Positions 43,818-55,164 of a stretch of 64,000 nucleotides of DNA are shown here, one piece after another. This DNA comes from Phytophthora colocasiae (lineage: Eukaryota > Oomycota > Peronosporomycetes > Peronosporales > Peronosporaceae). Made by a program: the position numbers and the translations under genes. The notes beneath the pieces are model-generated. The model ran no database searches. It saw nothing but the letters and a program-made list of their open reading frames with translations, and was not told where the DNA came from. The stretch is taken from positions 1 to 64,000 of the forward strand of contig JAGKQI010000012.1 of assembly GCA_018806915.1 (NCBI GenBank), given 5' to 3'. How positions within the stretch are numbered: position 1 is the stretch's first letter; every line of letters starts with the position of its first letter.

Positions 43818-44182
43818 TCACTGTACGCCCCTGCACCGCGGTAAAAGTTGACCGACTTCGCGACATATACTCCACCCGTGGGTCGTCCATCTCAGCATCA
43901 AACGCTCGCTGAAAATCTTCACTTACTGGCTCTTGAATCGTTCCCACAAACCAAGTGGACTACTAGGGAGAGAGCACACTAAATGATAGCGAAAAGCTGT
44001 CGGAGCTGGTACGGCATGCGCTCATGTGCCGCCTCAGCCAGATACTCCTCCCATTCGGGATCATTGTCTAAATATCCAGCTACAAAAGCGGTTTTGTGAA
44101 AGGTTCCGTACGTTATCTTGTCAATAGACCTTAAGTCTTCAAACGACGTTGGTCCACGTATGTTACCATGTAATAGTCGCAA
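43818..44182 (-). pseudogene. Helitron helicase relic, upstream part
   Basis: Minus strand: MRLLHGNIRGPTSFEDLRSI, then YGTFHKTAFVAGYLDNDPEW and MPYQLRQLFAII. After a break comes SLPSSPLGLWERF. This is the conserved Helitron (Pif1-type) helicase stretch around LRLLLxxVRGxTSFxDLRTV...LRxLFxxI...LW. It continues at 24408-24241 on the other side of the Gypsy element. The gap between the halves suggests some sequence was lost at the insertion. Confidence 0.6.
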
Positions 44183-44254
44183 GTAGAACCGTTCCGGATC
44201 TTGTGGTGACAGGTGAACAATTCGTCCAGTGGAAGGTCAAGTGGCTACACCTTG

Positions 44255-44347
44255 CAACTCTAACAGTTGTGATAACTATTAGAGGCTGGAAATGGACCTC
44301 AGACCTTGGTGTGCTGTACACACCAATGGCTACATGGGCGAACAACA
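44255..44347. repeat. Left copy of ~93-bp inverted repeat
   Basis: Matches the reverse complement of 49068-49160 at roughly 92% (for example CTCAGACCTTGGTGTGCTGT and ACACACCAATGGCTACATGG exact). The outer end is itself a hairpin (TCTAACAGTT...AACTATTAGA). An inner palindrome ATACTTATTGGAATAAGTAT at 44544-44563 has a counterpart near 49026-49045. Confidence 0.75.
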
Positions 44348-44960
44348 TCATTGGGTGGGTGGTTCGTGTGCATTTTGTTATTTTGGTAGAAAAAAATGGG
44401 TTTCTACCAATCACTGAGCATTGGTAGATCCTTTAGAAATAGATTAAGCAGTTTTATGAGGTTCCATAATTGGCTTCGTGTCAAATTCAATAACAGTTCT
44501 CATTTTACGGTATTTTGCAGTATTATTTTTTATATTTTAATTATACTTATTGGAATAAGTATATTTTCATTTATTCTAACCTAATTGCACGCTTCCTCAC
44601 GACAATTCCAGTGGTTTTGATTGCGCTCACTTTCATCGTGTATATCAAAAGTTACGCGCGATTCAACACAGCCATTCCATTTTCCTCCGCATTACCCAAG
44701 CTAAATGAACCCCGACGCAACTCAAACCCCTGCCAAACGCCAAGGAAGTCAAATTTCTGTATAAGGCGTTTGTAGGGGGGTTCGTGGGAAGCGACTTCTT
44801 CGTGCTCAAACAACATCCAAGGGTTATTTGATGTTATTTGACCAATGAACGACCGTCACGCTTCAGAAAAGGTCAGACACATTTCAAAATAAGATAGAAA
44901 ATATTTGTTATTGTGACTTTGGTGAATTAGAACGTGTAGTCATACTAGAAAGTTCGCGTC
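44348..44960. other. AT-rich non-coding part inside the inverted-repeat region
   Basis: No gene supported. Contains the AT-rich palindrome at 44544-44563 and short composition-driven frames. Confidence 0.4.
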
Positions 44961-45059
44961 ATACCTCCAAGTACGCGTTCATACCAGATTGTATGATATG
45001 GGGGCAGATTCTTGCGTGTTCACTTCCAGATCGGTGAGATGGCAGGTGTTCGCGATCTG

Positions 45060-46300
45060 GCGAAGTAACAGCAAACGGTGTGATCAAGAAGGCGACGCAG
45101 ACAGTTTTCAAATCAAGCTTTAAAAAGTTTGCAGAGTTCTGCCTTGCCAATGGCTATTCAGATTCTCATACGGAGCGCCATCATGAACTTCCAGCAGTGT
45201 TGGTCGCATACCTTTAGAGTATTTCCGCGTCCGCTACTGTGTTGCTACAGAAAGCGGTCTGCTGTCGCTAGCTACTACAACGCACATGAAAACAGCGATG
45301 GGACGGATGTGAACAAGTGGAGCGTGGTGGAGGATGAAAGTGGAAGAAAACGTGGATACGGAAATCCAGCCCGTGATTCGTTCGTCCGCCAGTTTATGCG
45401 TGGTCTCAAGAAGAGAAAAGCGACGGAATACGTGCCGACCAGAGCTGTTCCAGTCTCCCTCCAAATGATTGGAGTTTTGCACACCTTTCTGGATTCACCG
45501 TGCGCTGTCGGAGGCTCCAAGAAGGAATGCCGCGTGTGGTTTAAGGCTGTGTCTTCGTTTGCCTTTTACGGTATGTGCCGAATCAACGAAGTGCTAACGC
45601 CGAAGTGGAGAGATATTTCGCTGCCAGCGTCGTCGCCTCTGATGAGGTGATTGAGTTCGGTACATACTCGCTGTTCAACCGCAAGACAGAGGTAGCAGAG
45701 GGGCGCTCCAACAATCTCCACAATCTCGCAGAGGACAAAGCCCCGATCAACGCCTACAAGCATTTGTGCGATTGGGTGGAATTTGCATCGAAGGAAAATG
45801 GTAACACTTGGAAAGACGATGACTACGTTTTTCCGGAGCTGAAAAGTAGGAAGGCTATCAAGGGCAATGGTGACGCTACAGGATGCGAAAAGGTGACGGT
45901 TGGTTTGGGCAAAAAGATAGGAGAGCGGAGTTTCATCACGCTACTGAACTGCATTGTGAGTTCATTGAATCGAAAGTGTCAAAAGACATCTGGCTACGTG
46001 GCGAAGCATTGGTACATCAGTTGTTTTACGTCGCATACTTTCGTCGCGGCGGGGCCATGTACCGTTTCATGTATGCGAACCCAGCGCGTCGCTGATCGTT
46101 ATGGATGATAAAGAGTTAGGCCGGTTGGAGTGTTTCAGAATCGACGGACGCTATCTACTGGATCTCATGGTTCAAACGGAGGACAGCGAACTTGCAGACT
46201 GCCTGGCGCCAGATAAGACTAATCTACATGGTGTCCTAGTGCCAAGTCAGCAAAAACGTGGAAGAAGGGCCTGTCCTCAAGCGCCTTCGACAACTTGAAA
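45060..46300 (+). pseudogene. Decayed tyrosine recombinase (Crypton-type relic)
   Basis: Plus-strand frames read SFKKFAEFCLANGYSDSHTE, then NPARDSFVRQFMRGLKKRKA and the box-A Arg motif FAFYGMCRINEVLTPKWRDI. After a shift come NLAEDKAPINAYKHLCDWVE and the box-B region FRRGGAMYRFMYANPARR, followed by SLWMIKS and AGWSVSES. Two Trp codons have become stops: TGA 46093-46095 and TAG 46117-46119. This style (RRGGAxYRFM...RRWSLxMIKWW) is what I recall from oomycete YR transposons. Several frame breaks show it is dead. It is distinct from the 9.4-11.7 kb Crypton. Confidence 0.65.
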
Positions 46301-48029
46301 CGCTGATGGTTGAAACTAAGTCGCAAATGACCGCGCTGAAAGGGTTATTAACGGCAGGAAACTCGAACAGACTGCCGCAAAGAGAGCCGCGCGACGTCAA
46401 ACATTTGTACTCTGACGTACCAGATAGCCTGGGACGGAGTAATGTAGTGGTTTGCCTCGAGCTCGCTAGATATTGGGGTTGGCTTCTGTGAGGTCACCTG
46501 CCTGTTACACGATGAAATCGGACATAATTTAGACACGTTAGCAAGCAAACTGAGGTGAAGATGAGTGACCCTCGCGGGATACGTAGTTGCAAGCACTGTG
46601 TCAAGCTACATAACATGAAGTTGTTGAGATGCCGAGAAATCTTCGGCGTTTCGCTTCACCCACCCGACCGTCCTTCCTAATGCTTTGTGAGGCTGCGAAT
46701 GAAAGCTTGTGCATGTTATCAAACATTACATGTACGGTACTTTTTCCGCTTTGATGTACACGTCCAGTACTTCCATTGCACACTGCCGTCGTGTGCAGCC
46801 TCAATTGCCGCGCAACGTGGGCTGATGCGTTCGAGTCTACGCTCAACCATTTCGTGTCGGCGTCACAAATCTGGCATTTAAGTTTTTCCTTCGAGTAGAC
46901 CCCTGAGCAGCAAAATGTCGATCCTCAGTGCTTGTACACTCCCCGCATGTTTCATGCTCAGCTAGTAGTTACCAGGCAATGCGTGGTATTTCCCTGACGA
47001 ATTGGAAAGAGGAAGCAGATGTTGGACTGCAATTTGAATCATTTGGTTAGATTAACTCCGTAAGAATACATTTGAGTAGCCGCAAATTATTCTACTTCAT
47101 CCTAATTAACTCGGCATGAGTAATTTAGAGTCGATTAAATCTGTCCGAGCAAATTTGAATTAAAGTTCACACGCATAAATTTGAATTGCGCTAGTTATTT
47201 TTAGAATCATGGAGCCTGTCTGTGCGATATCAAATATTTTTTAACGAGCCACCAAAATCTGTTTGCTGGCGCACTAAAACGTGGGGTTGCTTTTGCTGAA
47301 GCCTTTTTCTAGTTTTGCAGAGACCCAATCTCATTTTGTTTTCGCACCTAAAGGTGTTTGTTGGCACCTTGGTCTCATGGGTTCCTAGAAACTTCCTTAA
47401 AATCATAGCACCGACCCTCGACAGTCCCCTACTCGAACAAGGAAGCGTGGTTGCGAGCGGTTGACGTCCGTTTATTGGCGGTGTTACAGGGCCTAAATCG
47501 CTCTGTGAGCCGGGACAAACGGCAAAAACTGATTCAGGCTGTTTTCAGCCTCAAATAGCCATGGAGACATGTGAGCGCTCCGTGGCAAATTAGCAAATGA
47601 GGCCAATCGGGGTCCACTATTTGGACTCGCCTAGCATTTTTACGACGGGATTTTACGTGTAAAGACGCAAGACAAATTTCTGGCTTCTATGTTTAGCGTG
47701 CACTCAATCTTACCTTTTTTCCATGTGCGTATTTTATTATCTGCGTGTTCGTATTTCACGCAGCCGACACTGCTGTTATTGCGTGGTGTGCTAGCTTGCG
47801 TTGTGGTTAACATTGCTGTTCCGCAAGGAGACTAAGCTTTGAGTTCGATGCTGGACTCACATTGCATATTTGCATTCTCAGAAGCTGTTCCAGTCGGATG
47901 GTAAGCTTACATCTCCCAACGAGCTACCACTCATCTTCTAAATGCTGTAATAAACTAAGCGTTTGAGCTTTAGATTACTGTCGCTAAATTATCTGTCTCA
48001 TTCAGTGAGTTGTCCTCTACAGCTTAGTC
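46301..48029. other. Non-coding/decayed sequence
   Basis: A short tail of the recombinase relic runs to about 46380 (LKRLRQLETLMVETKSQMTA, a small coiled coil). Beyond that no gene is supported to 48.03 kb. Confidence 0.4.
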
Positions 48030-48537
48030 TTGGAAGTTGGGATTGCTCATAATAAGACGTTGTTCCTTGTCGAAACCGGCGACGAGCGCCTCGTTCAATT
48101 TTTTTTTCGTCTCCCACGTCGGCTGCCAGTTGACCAGGTAGTATGTAAACAGCTTCTCGTGCTTCCAATTGAGCAACTTGTTAATGTAATGTCCCTAAGG
48201 AGAGTCTTCCGCCTCGTCCGCTGTGGCTTCAACATCTGAAGGACAACAACTCATGGACATCTTCATGGTGGACTCTGCGCTTCTTACATTTGGACAGCGA
48301 TGCAATGATAACGTCGATAGCTTCAGGAAGAAGGATGACTGACGCGACGATCGTATTCATAGTAACGCGTAGATTACAGATGACTTCGTCGCTCTCACAC
48401 GACTTGCTAGCAGTGACGACCAGTGTCTTGAACTTCTTCACGGAGCTAACGAAGGCCTTTGTAGGCTTGGATGTAAGCACAGCGACAGCGTCGTTCAGAT
48501 GGCGATAAAATAAATAAGGTGACAAGCAGAAAGGCAC
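48030..48537 (-). pseudogene. Possible chromodomain-like gene relic
   Basis: Minus strand: 48537-48229 reads VILLPEAIDVIIASLSKCKK and VHHEDVHELL. In another frame 48240-48005 reads HYINKLLNWKHEKLFTYYLV, NWQPTWETKKKLNEALVAGF. The second part has the chromodomain pattern (YLVxWxxx..TWExxxxL). A TAG interrupts it (EDSP-stop-GHY). Family assignment is weak. Confidence 0.3.
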
Positions 48538-49067
48538 GCAAAGATCAATGAACAGTGCAGTGAACGAAAGGTAATTTTACGCGTAATTACGCGAAGGGTA
48601 TTAATTCAAGGATGTTGGTAGTATACCCAGGCGCAAGCACAGGTCAACAATGCGGCCGTTCTGTACTCCGCTAGCGTTGATGTGGTGCGAGGCTAGAAAC
48701 GATAGCAGCCTATTTTCCGAGGTATCACCCAGCTCTAGGACGTTATCCCTATACACAGACGGACAGAATGCAACGTGCGGACAGAATCTAACGGTCAAAT
48801 AATATTATCCAATCGTGACGATTTAATTCTTAATATTTTGTCTAATAAGTTTACTCCAATAATTTAAGTATTTGTGAGCCAGTGATTTCGTAAATCGCCT
48901 ATGTCGGAAGACCTAGAGCTATACCAAGCGAAAGCAGTAATGGGTCTGCTTAGACCTATTAGGTGGCGTACATGCGCGCTTACGTGTATGAGGAAGCGTA
49001 CAATTAGGTTAGACTTAATTTAAATATACTTATTTAAATAAGTATACTTAAATCAAATATAAATAAT

Positions 49068-49160
49068 GTGGTCCGCCCATGTAGCCATTGGTGTGTACAG
49101 CACACCAAGGTCTGAGGTCCGTTTCCAACCTCTAACAGTTATCGCAACTGTTAGAACCGC
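49068..49160. repeat. Right copy of ~93-bp inverted repeat
   Basis: Inverted partner of 44255-44347. It lies 12 bp before the first base of the pogo array. Confidence 0.75.
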
Positions 49161-49172
49161 TTGTACGTGTAA

Positions 49173-50415
49173 CCCCGTTACAAAAGCCCCTCTCGTCTAG
49201 CACCGACAATCACTACTCAGTCAATTCAATAAAAAAGCGGGGGGGGGAGGGGGGGTACTCACTAAGTCTGCAGGGTGGAACGGCTAAGGCATTTGTCGTG
49301 CATCGTCGAACACTAGATGGCTGGCAAGCTAACAAGGAGAGCATACTCGCCTTACAGGGTCTGACAAGACCCTGGCACGTACAACAGGACTGTCTGAGCT
49401 CAACCCCTTTTCAAAAGAGCTCGTCGTCTTCATGAAGGACCAGCGCCAGGCCACCATTATGCAGTTCAGCTGAAGGCATGGATGAGCAGTCGTGCGTGGC
49501 GTTCGTTACAGTTGAAATTGAGGAACCTTCTGTCCTTCTCTTTGACAATCTCGACTGCCACGTGTCAACAGAGGCGGAAGGTATTGCTGCGGGTCATCTC
49601 TTCTCGTATCTAAAACTTCTACCTAAGAACTCGACATCCGGCTGCCTACCTTTGGATGTCGGAGTCGCTAGGAGCCCTTAAAATCGAAGCTTCGTTCGGT
49701 GCAAAGCATCAAGCGATAGCAGTTCGACGGCTTGTTCCGAGTTGTGGCCACTAAAGACGTGGTCCACCTTGTGGTCTTCGGATGGCGTGTTGAACATACG
49801 CGAATGCCTTGAGATTGTACATGCAGTGGGAGCCTTCCACTGGGATGTAGAGACTCTCTCAGAGAGTCTCAGACACTGAGACCCGGGGCCGTAAGTTACG
49901 GTAATGACGTCCCGCAGTCACATCCTCCGGGGCTTGTGCGGTGGAAAAAAGACTCCACGTTTTTTCCATGCGACACGTGGAGCCACGTGAACCGCAACCC
50001 TACCGATTTTCTCAAGGCTTCACTGAATTACACGCGGGACCATGGGTTCGAGCACGCACGTCCCATCCCAACGACGGCACGCTCGATGAGTACTCCGACG
50101 ACGAGCTCAGCCCAGAAACAATCGCGCGTCTGTTGGAGACTGTGGAGAAACCGCACCACTCGCACTACTGCATCGCATGCTCCAAGACCCTAGTGCCGAA
50201 CCACTACAAGAACCACATCGTGAACAACCACCTTGACAAATCCAGAGACGAGAAGTACGACCCCAAGACGCACCTGCGGCGCTGCTTACCTCGCTCCGAT
50301 GCGACGGCCGAGCAGTTCAAGGCGATGCAGCTGGAGCTCGCGCGGCGCAAGAAGAGAACGACGAAGCTTGGTGCCCAAGAGACGAAGGCCGCGCAAGTAG
50401 AGTTCCTCGACCAGA
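49173..50415 (+). repeat. Array unit 1
   Basis: 1243 bp; begins inside the C2H2 module (QTPL...). DDE piece at 49478-49681 differs at its end (GTCGCTAGGAGCCC instead of GTCATGGGGCCC). Finger module reads LRRCLPRSD against LRLFLPRSD in most units. It has the longest and most mixed G-run (about 49239-49254). Confidence 0.9.
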
Positions 50416-51331
50416 CCCCGTTACAAAGCTCCTCTCGTCTAGCACCGACAATCACTACTCAGTCAATTCAATAAAAAGCGGGGGGTACTCACTAAGTCTG
50501 CAGGGTGGAACGGCTAAGGCATTTGTCGTGCATCGTCGAACACTAGATGGCTGGCAAGCTAACAAGGAGAGCATACTCGCCTTACAGGGTCTGACAAGAC
50601 CCTGGCACGTACAACAGGACTGTCTGAGCTCAACCCCTTTTCAAAAGAGCTCGTCGTCTTCATGAAGGACCAGCGCCAGGCCACCATTATGCAGTTCAGC
50701 TGAAGGCATGGATGAGCAGTCGTGCGTGGCGTTCGTTACAGTTGAAATTGAGGAACCTTCTGTCCTTCTCTTTGACAATCTCGACTGCCACGTGTCAACA
50801 GAGGCGGAAGGTATTGCTGCGGGTCATCTCTTCTCGTATCTAAAACTTCTACCTAAGAACTCGACATCCGGCTGCCTACCTTTGGATGTCGGAGTCATGG
50901 GGCCCTTAAAATCGAAGCTTCGTTCGGTGCAAAACATCAAGCGATAGCAGTTCGACGGCTTGTTCCGAGTTGTGGCCACTAAAGACGTGGTCCACCTTGT
51001 GGTCTTCGGATGGCGTGTTGAACATACGCGAATGCCTTGAGATTGTACATGCAGTGGGAGCCTTCCACTGGGATGTAGAGACTCTCTCAGAGAGTCTCAG
51101 ACACTGAGACCCGGGGCCGTAAGTTACGGTAATGACGTCCCGCAGTCACATCCTCCGGGGCTTGTGCGGTGGAAAAAGACTCCACGTTTTTTTTCCATGC
51201 GACACGTGGAGCCACGTGAACCGCAACCCTACCGATTTTCTCAAGGCTTCACTGAATTACACGCGGGACCATGGGTTCGAGCACGCACGTCCCATCCCAA
51301 CGACGGCACGCTCGATGAGTACTCCGACGAC

Positions 51332-53625
51332 GCGTTCCCCTTGGCCGTGCAAGATACTGGTCCCGTTATTCCCGCTGTTAGAGACTGGGCTCATCTTTGC
51401 CTGATGTGGTGGTTTCTTGACGATTCGGTGCACGTTTTCAAGACTCTCTCGGAATGGACTGATCGATTCAATGCCAAAGTTACGCGCAGCTGGTTTAGCG
51501 TCGCAAAGTTGCTTGGCAAACATGATGGGGGAGTCCGACAAGACGCGCTGGCAGAAAGCGGTATTTCCAGTCCACCGCAGTTACGATGTCAATCACTATG
51601 GTTTTTGGTATGGATGCCCTTTTGGTCTGAACTCGTATTTTTTGTCTAATCCGTACATTTTTGTACGAACTTGTACGTTTTGGTATGAACTCGATGGTTT
51701 AATGAACACCATAGTAGCGATGAAAAAAACGTCGTATAATTTATCAGTTTTATGGCCTCACGGTCTCCTACAGCCTCAACTACTTCAAGCCGCCTACTTT
51801 GCCTTCAGGTACGATTCCTTATACTGCTGAAAGGTAGCCCATGGCTCTTTGCTCTCCAGTCTCGAGATGATCTTTTTCAACTTATTCACTTGTTCGTCTT
51901 CGGCCTTGTCCTTCCGAGCTTGAAATTCAGTCAGGCGTCGGTCCCTTGCTCTCATATAGCGCTCCACCATCTTAAGATAGTCTCGAAAGTTTGCTGTCAG
52001 CGTCTCAAAGTCGCTTTCAGTCTGGGCCTTTGCTTTACGTGCCAAAGCTACACGCCGGCGCTCATTGGAATACTCCACATCCGTCATAGCGTCGAGTTCC
52101 GCTTGGGGCTTCATGTCGATATCGGCCTTCAGTCCATCTCCAAAAGGGTTGAAGGCCCTGGCAGTCTTATCCCAGTGCGCCATTACTTCCTCAAAGCGCG
52201 CTCCAAACCTGTTCTTCTGTCCGCGCAGCTTGTCCGGTTGAAGAACGAAGATTGTTGCCCGGTAAAGCTCTTTCGGTGTGGTCATGATAGGACCGTCGTT
52301 GTACTTTAGGGATAAAGGAGTCTGCTCTGAGAGATTGGTTGAAGCTTTATCCTGAGAACTTAGACGAAGTCCTGGGGAGTGACCGCAAGCTCGCCGTTTT
52401 ATTAAGCAATACAATCCTGACTATCCTTCTCAATCAAGTATTCCAAGAGACACCGCTCCTGCTGAACAAGCGCAAATCCTCTCTAAGGACCTTGACGTTT
52501 GCTGGGTGAAGTTGGAATTAGCGGTGACAGCGACGCTGGTGTGGGTAGAGCTTCGGGAGGCAGCTCGTTGGATGCAGCGTCTTCTCCAGCCAAGCCGTTT
52601 CCACCACCCAGGAAATCTTCTTTGCGTAAGAGAATGTAACCTAACTCCCTGCTACTGAAATGGTCCAGAGAAGGTGATGAGAAGGAACAGTTTATTTTTC
52701 TGGAGGATGTGGATAATCTATGGTCGTTGCAACGGCTAACAGCAACAGTTATTATTGTTGTATCGGTCGCTACGTGATTCGGGTCCTGGGTTAGTCTACA
52801 CATGCAATTCTATTATCTACTTGTCTATTGAGGTAGAGCATGCGCGAAAACATGACAAGGCGGCTCGCTATGACAGCTTGTGAGGAAGTTTCGAATGGCA
52901 ATCCTTTCCCTATATCCTGCTCCCTATCTGCGCCGAAGATCACTAGAGTTTTGCAGTTGTGGAATAAACAACGAGAAGGTCCATCAGGACTCTTTCTTGT
53001 CAATTCTAGGAAAGGCGCCCCAAATAGTCTGGAAGGTTTCAAATCCATGAAGTCCTACCATTTCAAGGAACGCTACGTTCGTACAAATGTCGCGGCCAGT
53101 TGCGAATGGCGCTATGGAGTGTTTGATACAAAGCCACAACAGAGGAATGAAGTAGACTGCGGATTTATATTCTTTACTACATGGACGTCAAGTGTCAAGA
53201 CACCTAGCAGAGAAGCAGCTGGTACAAGAATCAAGCGTCAAAGATAATCTCGACGGTTTGTGGGCTCAACATGACACAGGTCGAAGAACATCGTTCCAGC
53301 ATCCTAACATCCACAAGATGATATTAATAATGTAGATTTGATAGAGACTGCCACTGGATGAGCTTAATTCATTCAAATTTAAACCCATCGCTTTCCTGTA
53401 GTAGATAACTGTACCACGAGCTTTCAAAATGCAAATAATCCATATTGGCATCCAACTCAACGCACCAAAGTTTAAATATACCCGCAATGTTATACCGAAC
53501 ACTGTCCCTGGTCATCTCAGCATCTCATGGAAGAGTTGTTGCATGTTATAGGATGCTTCATACACTGGTGAGGTGTTGTTGAGGACCTGCACCACCAAGT
53601 CACAATTAGGCCGTCAGGGAAGCTC
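51332..53625. other. 2.3-kb foreign insertion inside array unit 2
   Basis: Not related to the unit. No target-site duplication or terminal inverted repeat was seen; about 2 bp of the unit (GA) is lost at the join. It carries a minus-strand ORF (51794-52414) and short plus-strand coding-like pieces at 51340-51600 and 52840-53247. Confidence 0.7.
51794..52414 (-). CDS. Uncharacterised coiled-coil ORF in the array insertion
   Basis: 206 residues. The first ~65 are mixed; then AHWDKTARAFNPFGDGLKAD, and a long charged helix (YSNERRRVALARKAKAQTES to KAEDEQVNKLKKIISRLESK) predicted to form a coiled coil. Likely first Met is internal (MTTPKELYRATIFVLQPDKL). No family recognised. It could be part of a captured gene or of a transposon protein. 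Confidence 0.4.
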   Translation of the reverse strand: MYCLIKRRACGHSPGLRLSSQDKASTNLSEQTPLSLKYNDGPIMTTPKELYRATIFVLQPDKLRGQKNRFGARFEEVMAHWDKTARAFNPFGDGLKADIDMKPQAELDAMTDVEYSNERRRVALARKAKAQTESDFETLTANFRDYLKMVERYMRARDRRLTEFQARKDKAEDEQVNKLKKIISRLESKEPWATFQQYKESYLKAK

Positions 53626-53932
53626 AGCCCAGAAACAATCGCGCGTCTGTTGGAGACTGTGGAGAAACCGCACCACTCGCACTACTGCATCGCATGCTCC
53701 AAGACCCTAGTGCCGAACCACTACAAGAACCACATCGTGAACAACCACCTTGACAAATCCAGAGACGAGAAGTACGACCCCAAGACGCACCTGCGGCTTT
53801 TCTTACCTCGCTCCGATGCGACGGCCGAGCAGTTCAAGGCGATGCAGCTGGAGCTCGCGCGGCGCAAGAAGAGAACGACGAAGCTTGGTGCCCAAGAGAC
53901 GAAGGCCGCGCAAGTAGAGTTCCTCGACCAGA

Positions 53933-55164
53933 CCCCGTTACAAAAGCTCCTCTCGTCTAGCACCGACAATCACTACTCAGTCAATTCAATAAAAAGCCCA
54001 AGCGGGGGTACTCACTAAGTCTGCAGGGTGGAACGGCTAAGGCATTTGTCGTGCATCGTCGAACACTAGATGGCTGGCAAGCTAACAAGGAGAGCATACT
54101 CGCCTTACAGGGTCTGACAAGACCCTGGCACGTCTAACAGGACTGTCTGAGCTCAACCCCTTTTCAAAAGAGCTCGTCGTCTTCATGAAGGACCAGCGCC
54201 AGGCCACCATTATGCAGTTCAGCTGAAGGCATGGATGAGCAGTCGTGCGTGGCGTTCGTTACAGTTGAAATTGAGGAACCTTCTGTCCTTCTCTTTGACA
54301 ATCTCGACTGCCACGTGTCAACAGAGGCGGAAGGTATTGCTGCGGGTCATCTCTTCTCGTATCTAAAACTTCTACCTAAGAACTCGACATCCGGCTGCCT
54401 ACCTTTGGATGTCGGAGTCATGGGGCCCTTAAAATCGAAGCTTCGTTCGGTGCAAAACATCAAGCGATAGCAGTTCGACGGCTTGTTCCGAGTTGTGGCC
54501 ACTAAAGACGTGGTCCACCTTGTGGTCTTCGGATGGCGTGTTGAACATACGCGAATGCCTTGAGATTGTACATGCAGTGGGAGCCTTCCACTGGGATGTA
54601 GAGACTCTCTCAGAGAGTCTCAGACACTGAGACCCAGGGCCGTAAGTTACGGTAATGACGTCCCGCAGTCACATCCTCCGGGGCTTGTGCGGTGGAAAAG
54701 ACTCCACGTTTTTTCCATGCGACACGTGGAGCCACGTGAACCGCAACCCTACCGATTTTCTCAAGGCTTCACTGAATTACACGCGGGACCATGGGTTCGA
54801 GCACGCACGTCCCATCCCAACGACGGCACGCTCGATGAGTACTCCGACGACGAGCTCAGCCCAGAAACAATCGCGCGTCTGTTGGAGACTGTGGAGAAAC
54901 CGCACCACTCGCACTACTGCATCGCATGCTCCAAGACCCTAGTGCCGAACCACTACAAGAACCACATCGTGAACAACCACCTTGACAAATCCAGAGACGA
55001 GAAGTACGACCCCAAGACGCACCTGCGGCTTTTCTTACCTCGCTCCGATGCGACGGCCGAGCAGTTCAAGGCGATGCAGCTGGAGCTCGCGCGGCGCAAG
55101 AAGAGAACGACGAAGCTTGGTGCCCAAGAGACGAAGGCCGCGCAAGTAGAGTTCCTCGACCAGA
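53933..55164 (+). repeat. Array unit 3
   Basis: 1232 bp; DDE piece at 54231-54470. The A/G run reads AAAAAGCCCAAGCGGGGG, with a CCCAA interruption unique to this unit. GTACAACAGG is GTCTAACAGG here, as in unit 6. Confidence 0.9.

Larger units (their letters stand above)
50416..53932 (+). repeat. Array unit 2, interrupted
   Basis: DDE piece at 50708-50947. The unit is broken within the acidic leader of the finger module (CCGACGAC at 51331) and resumes at GCTCAGCCCAG (53626). About 2.29 kb of unrelated sequence lies between. Confidence 0.9.

Noticed and set aside
24404..43819. Target-site duplication of the Gypsy element
   Set aside because: Left CTATA and right GGTTC do not match; shifting LTR ends by a few bases gives no match either.
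44515..44775. 86-residue plus-strand frame with a hydrophobic start
   Set aside because: It lies in AT-rich non-coding DNA inside the inverted-repeat region; the hydrophobic run comes from T-rich composition.
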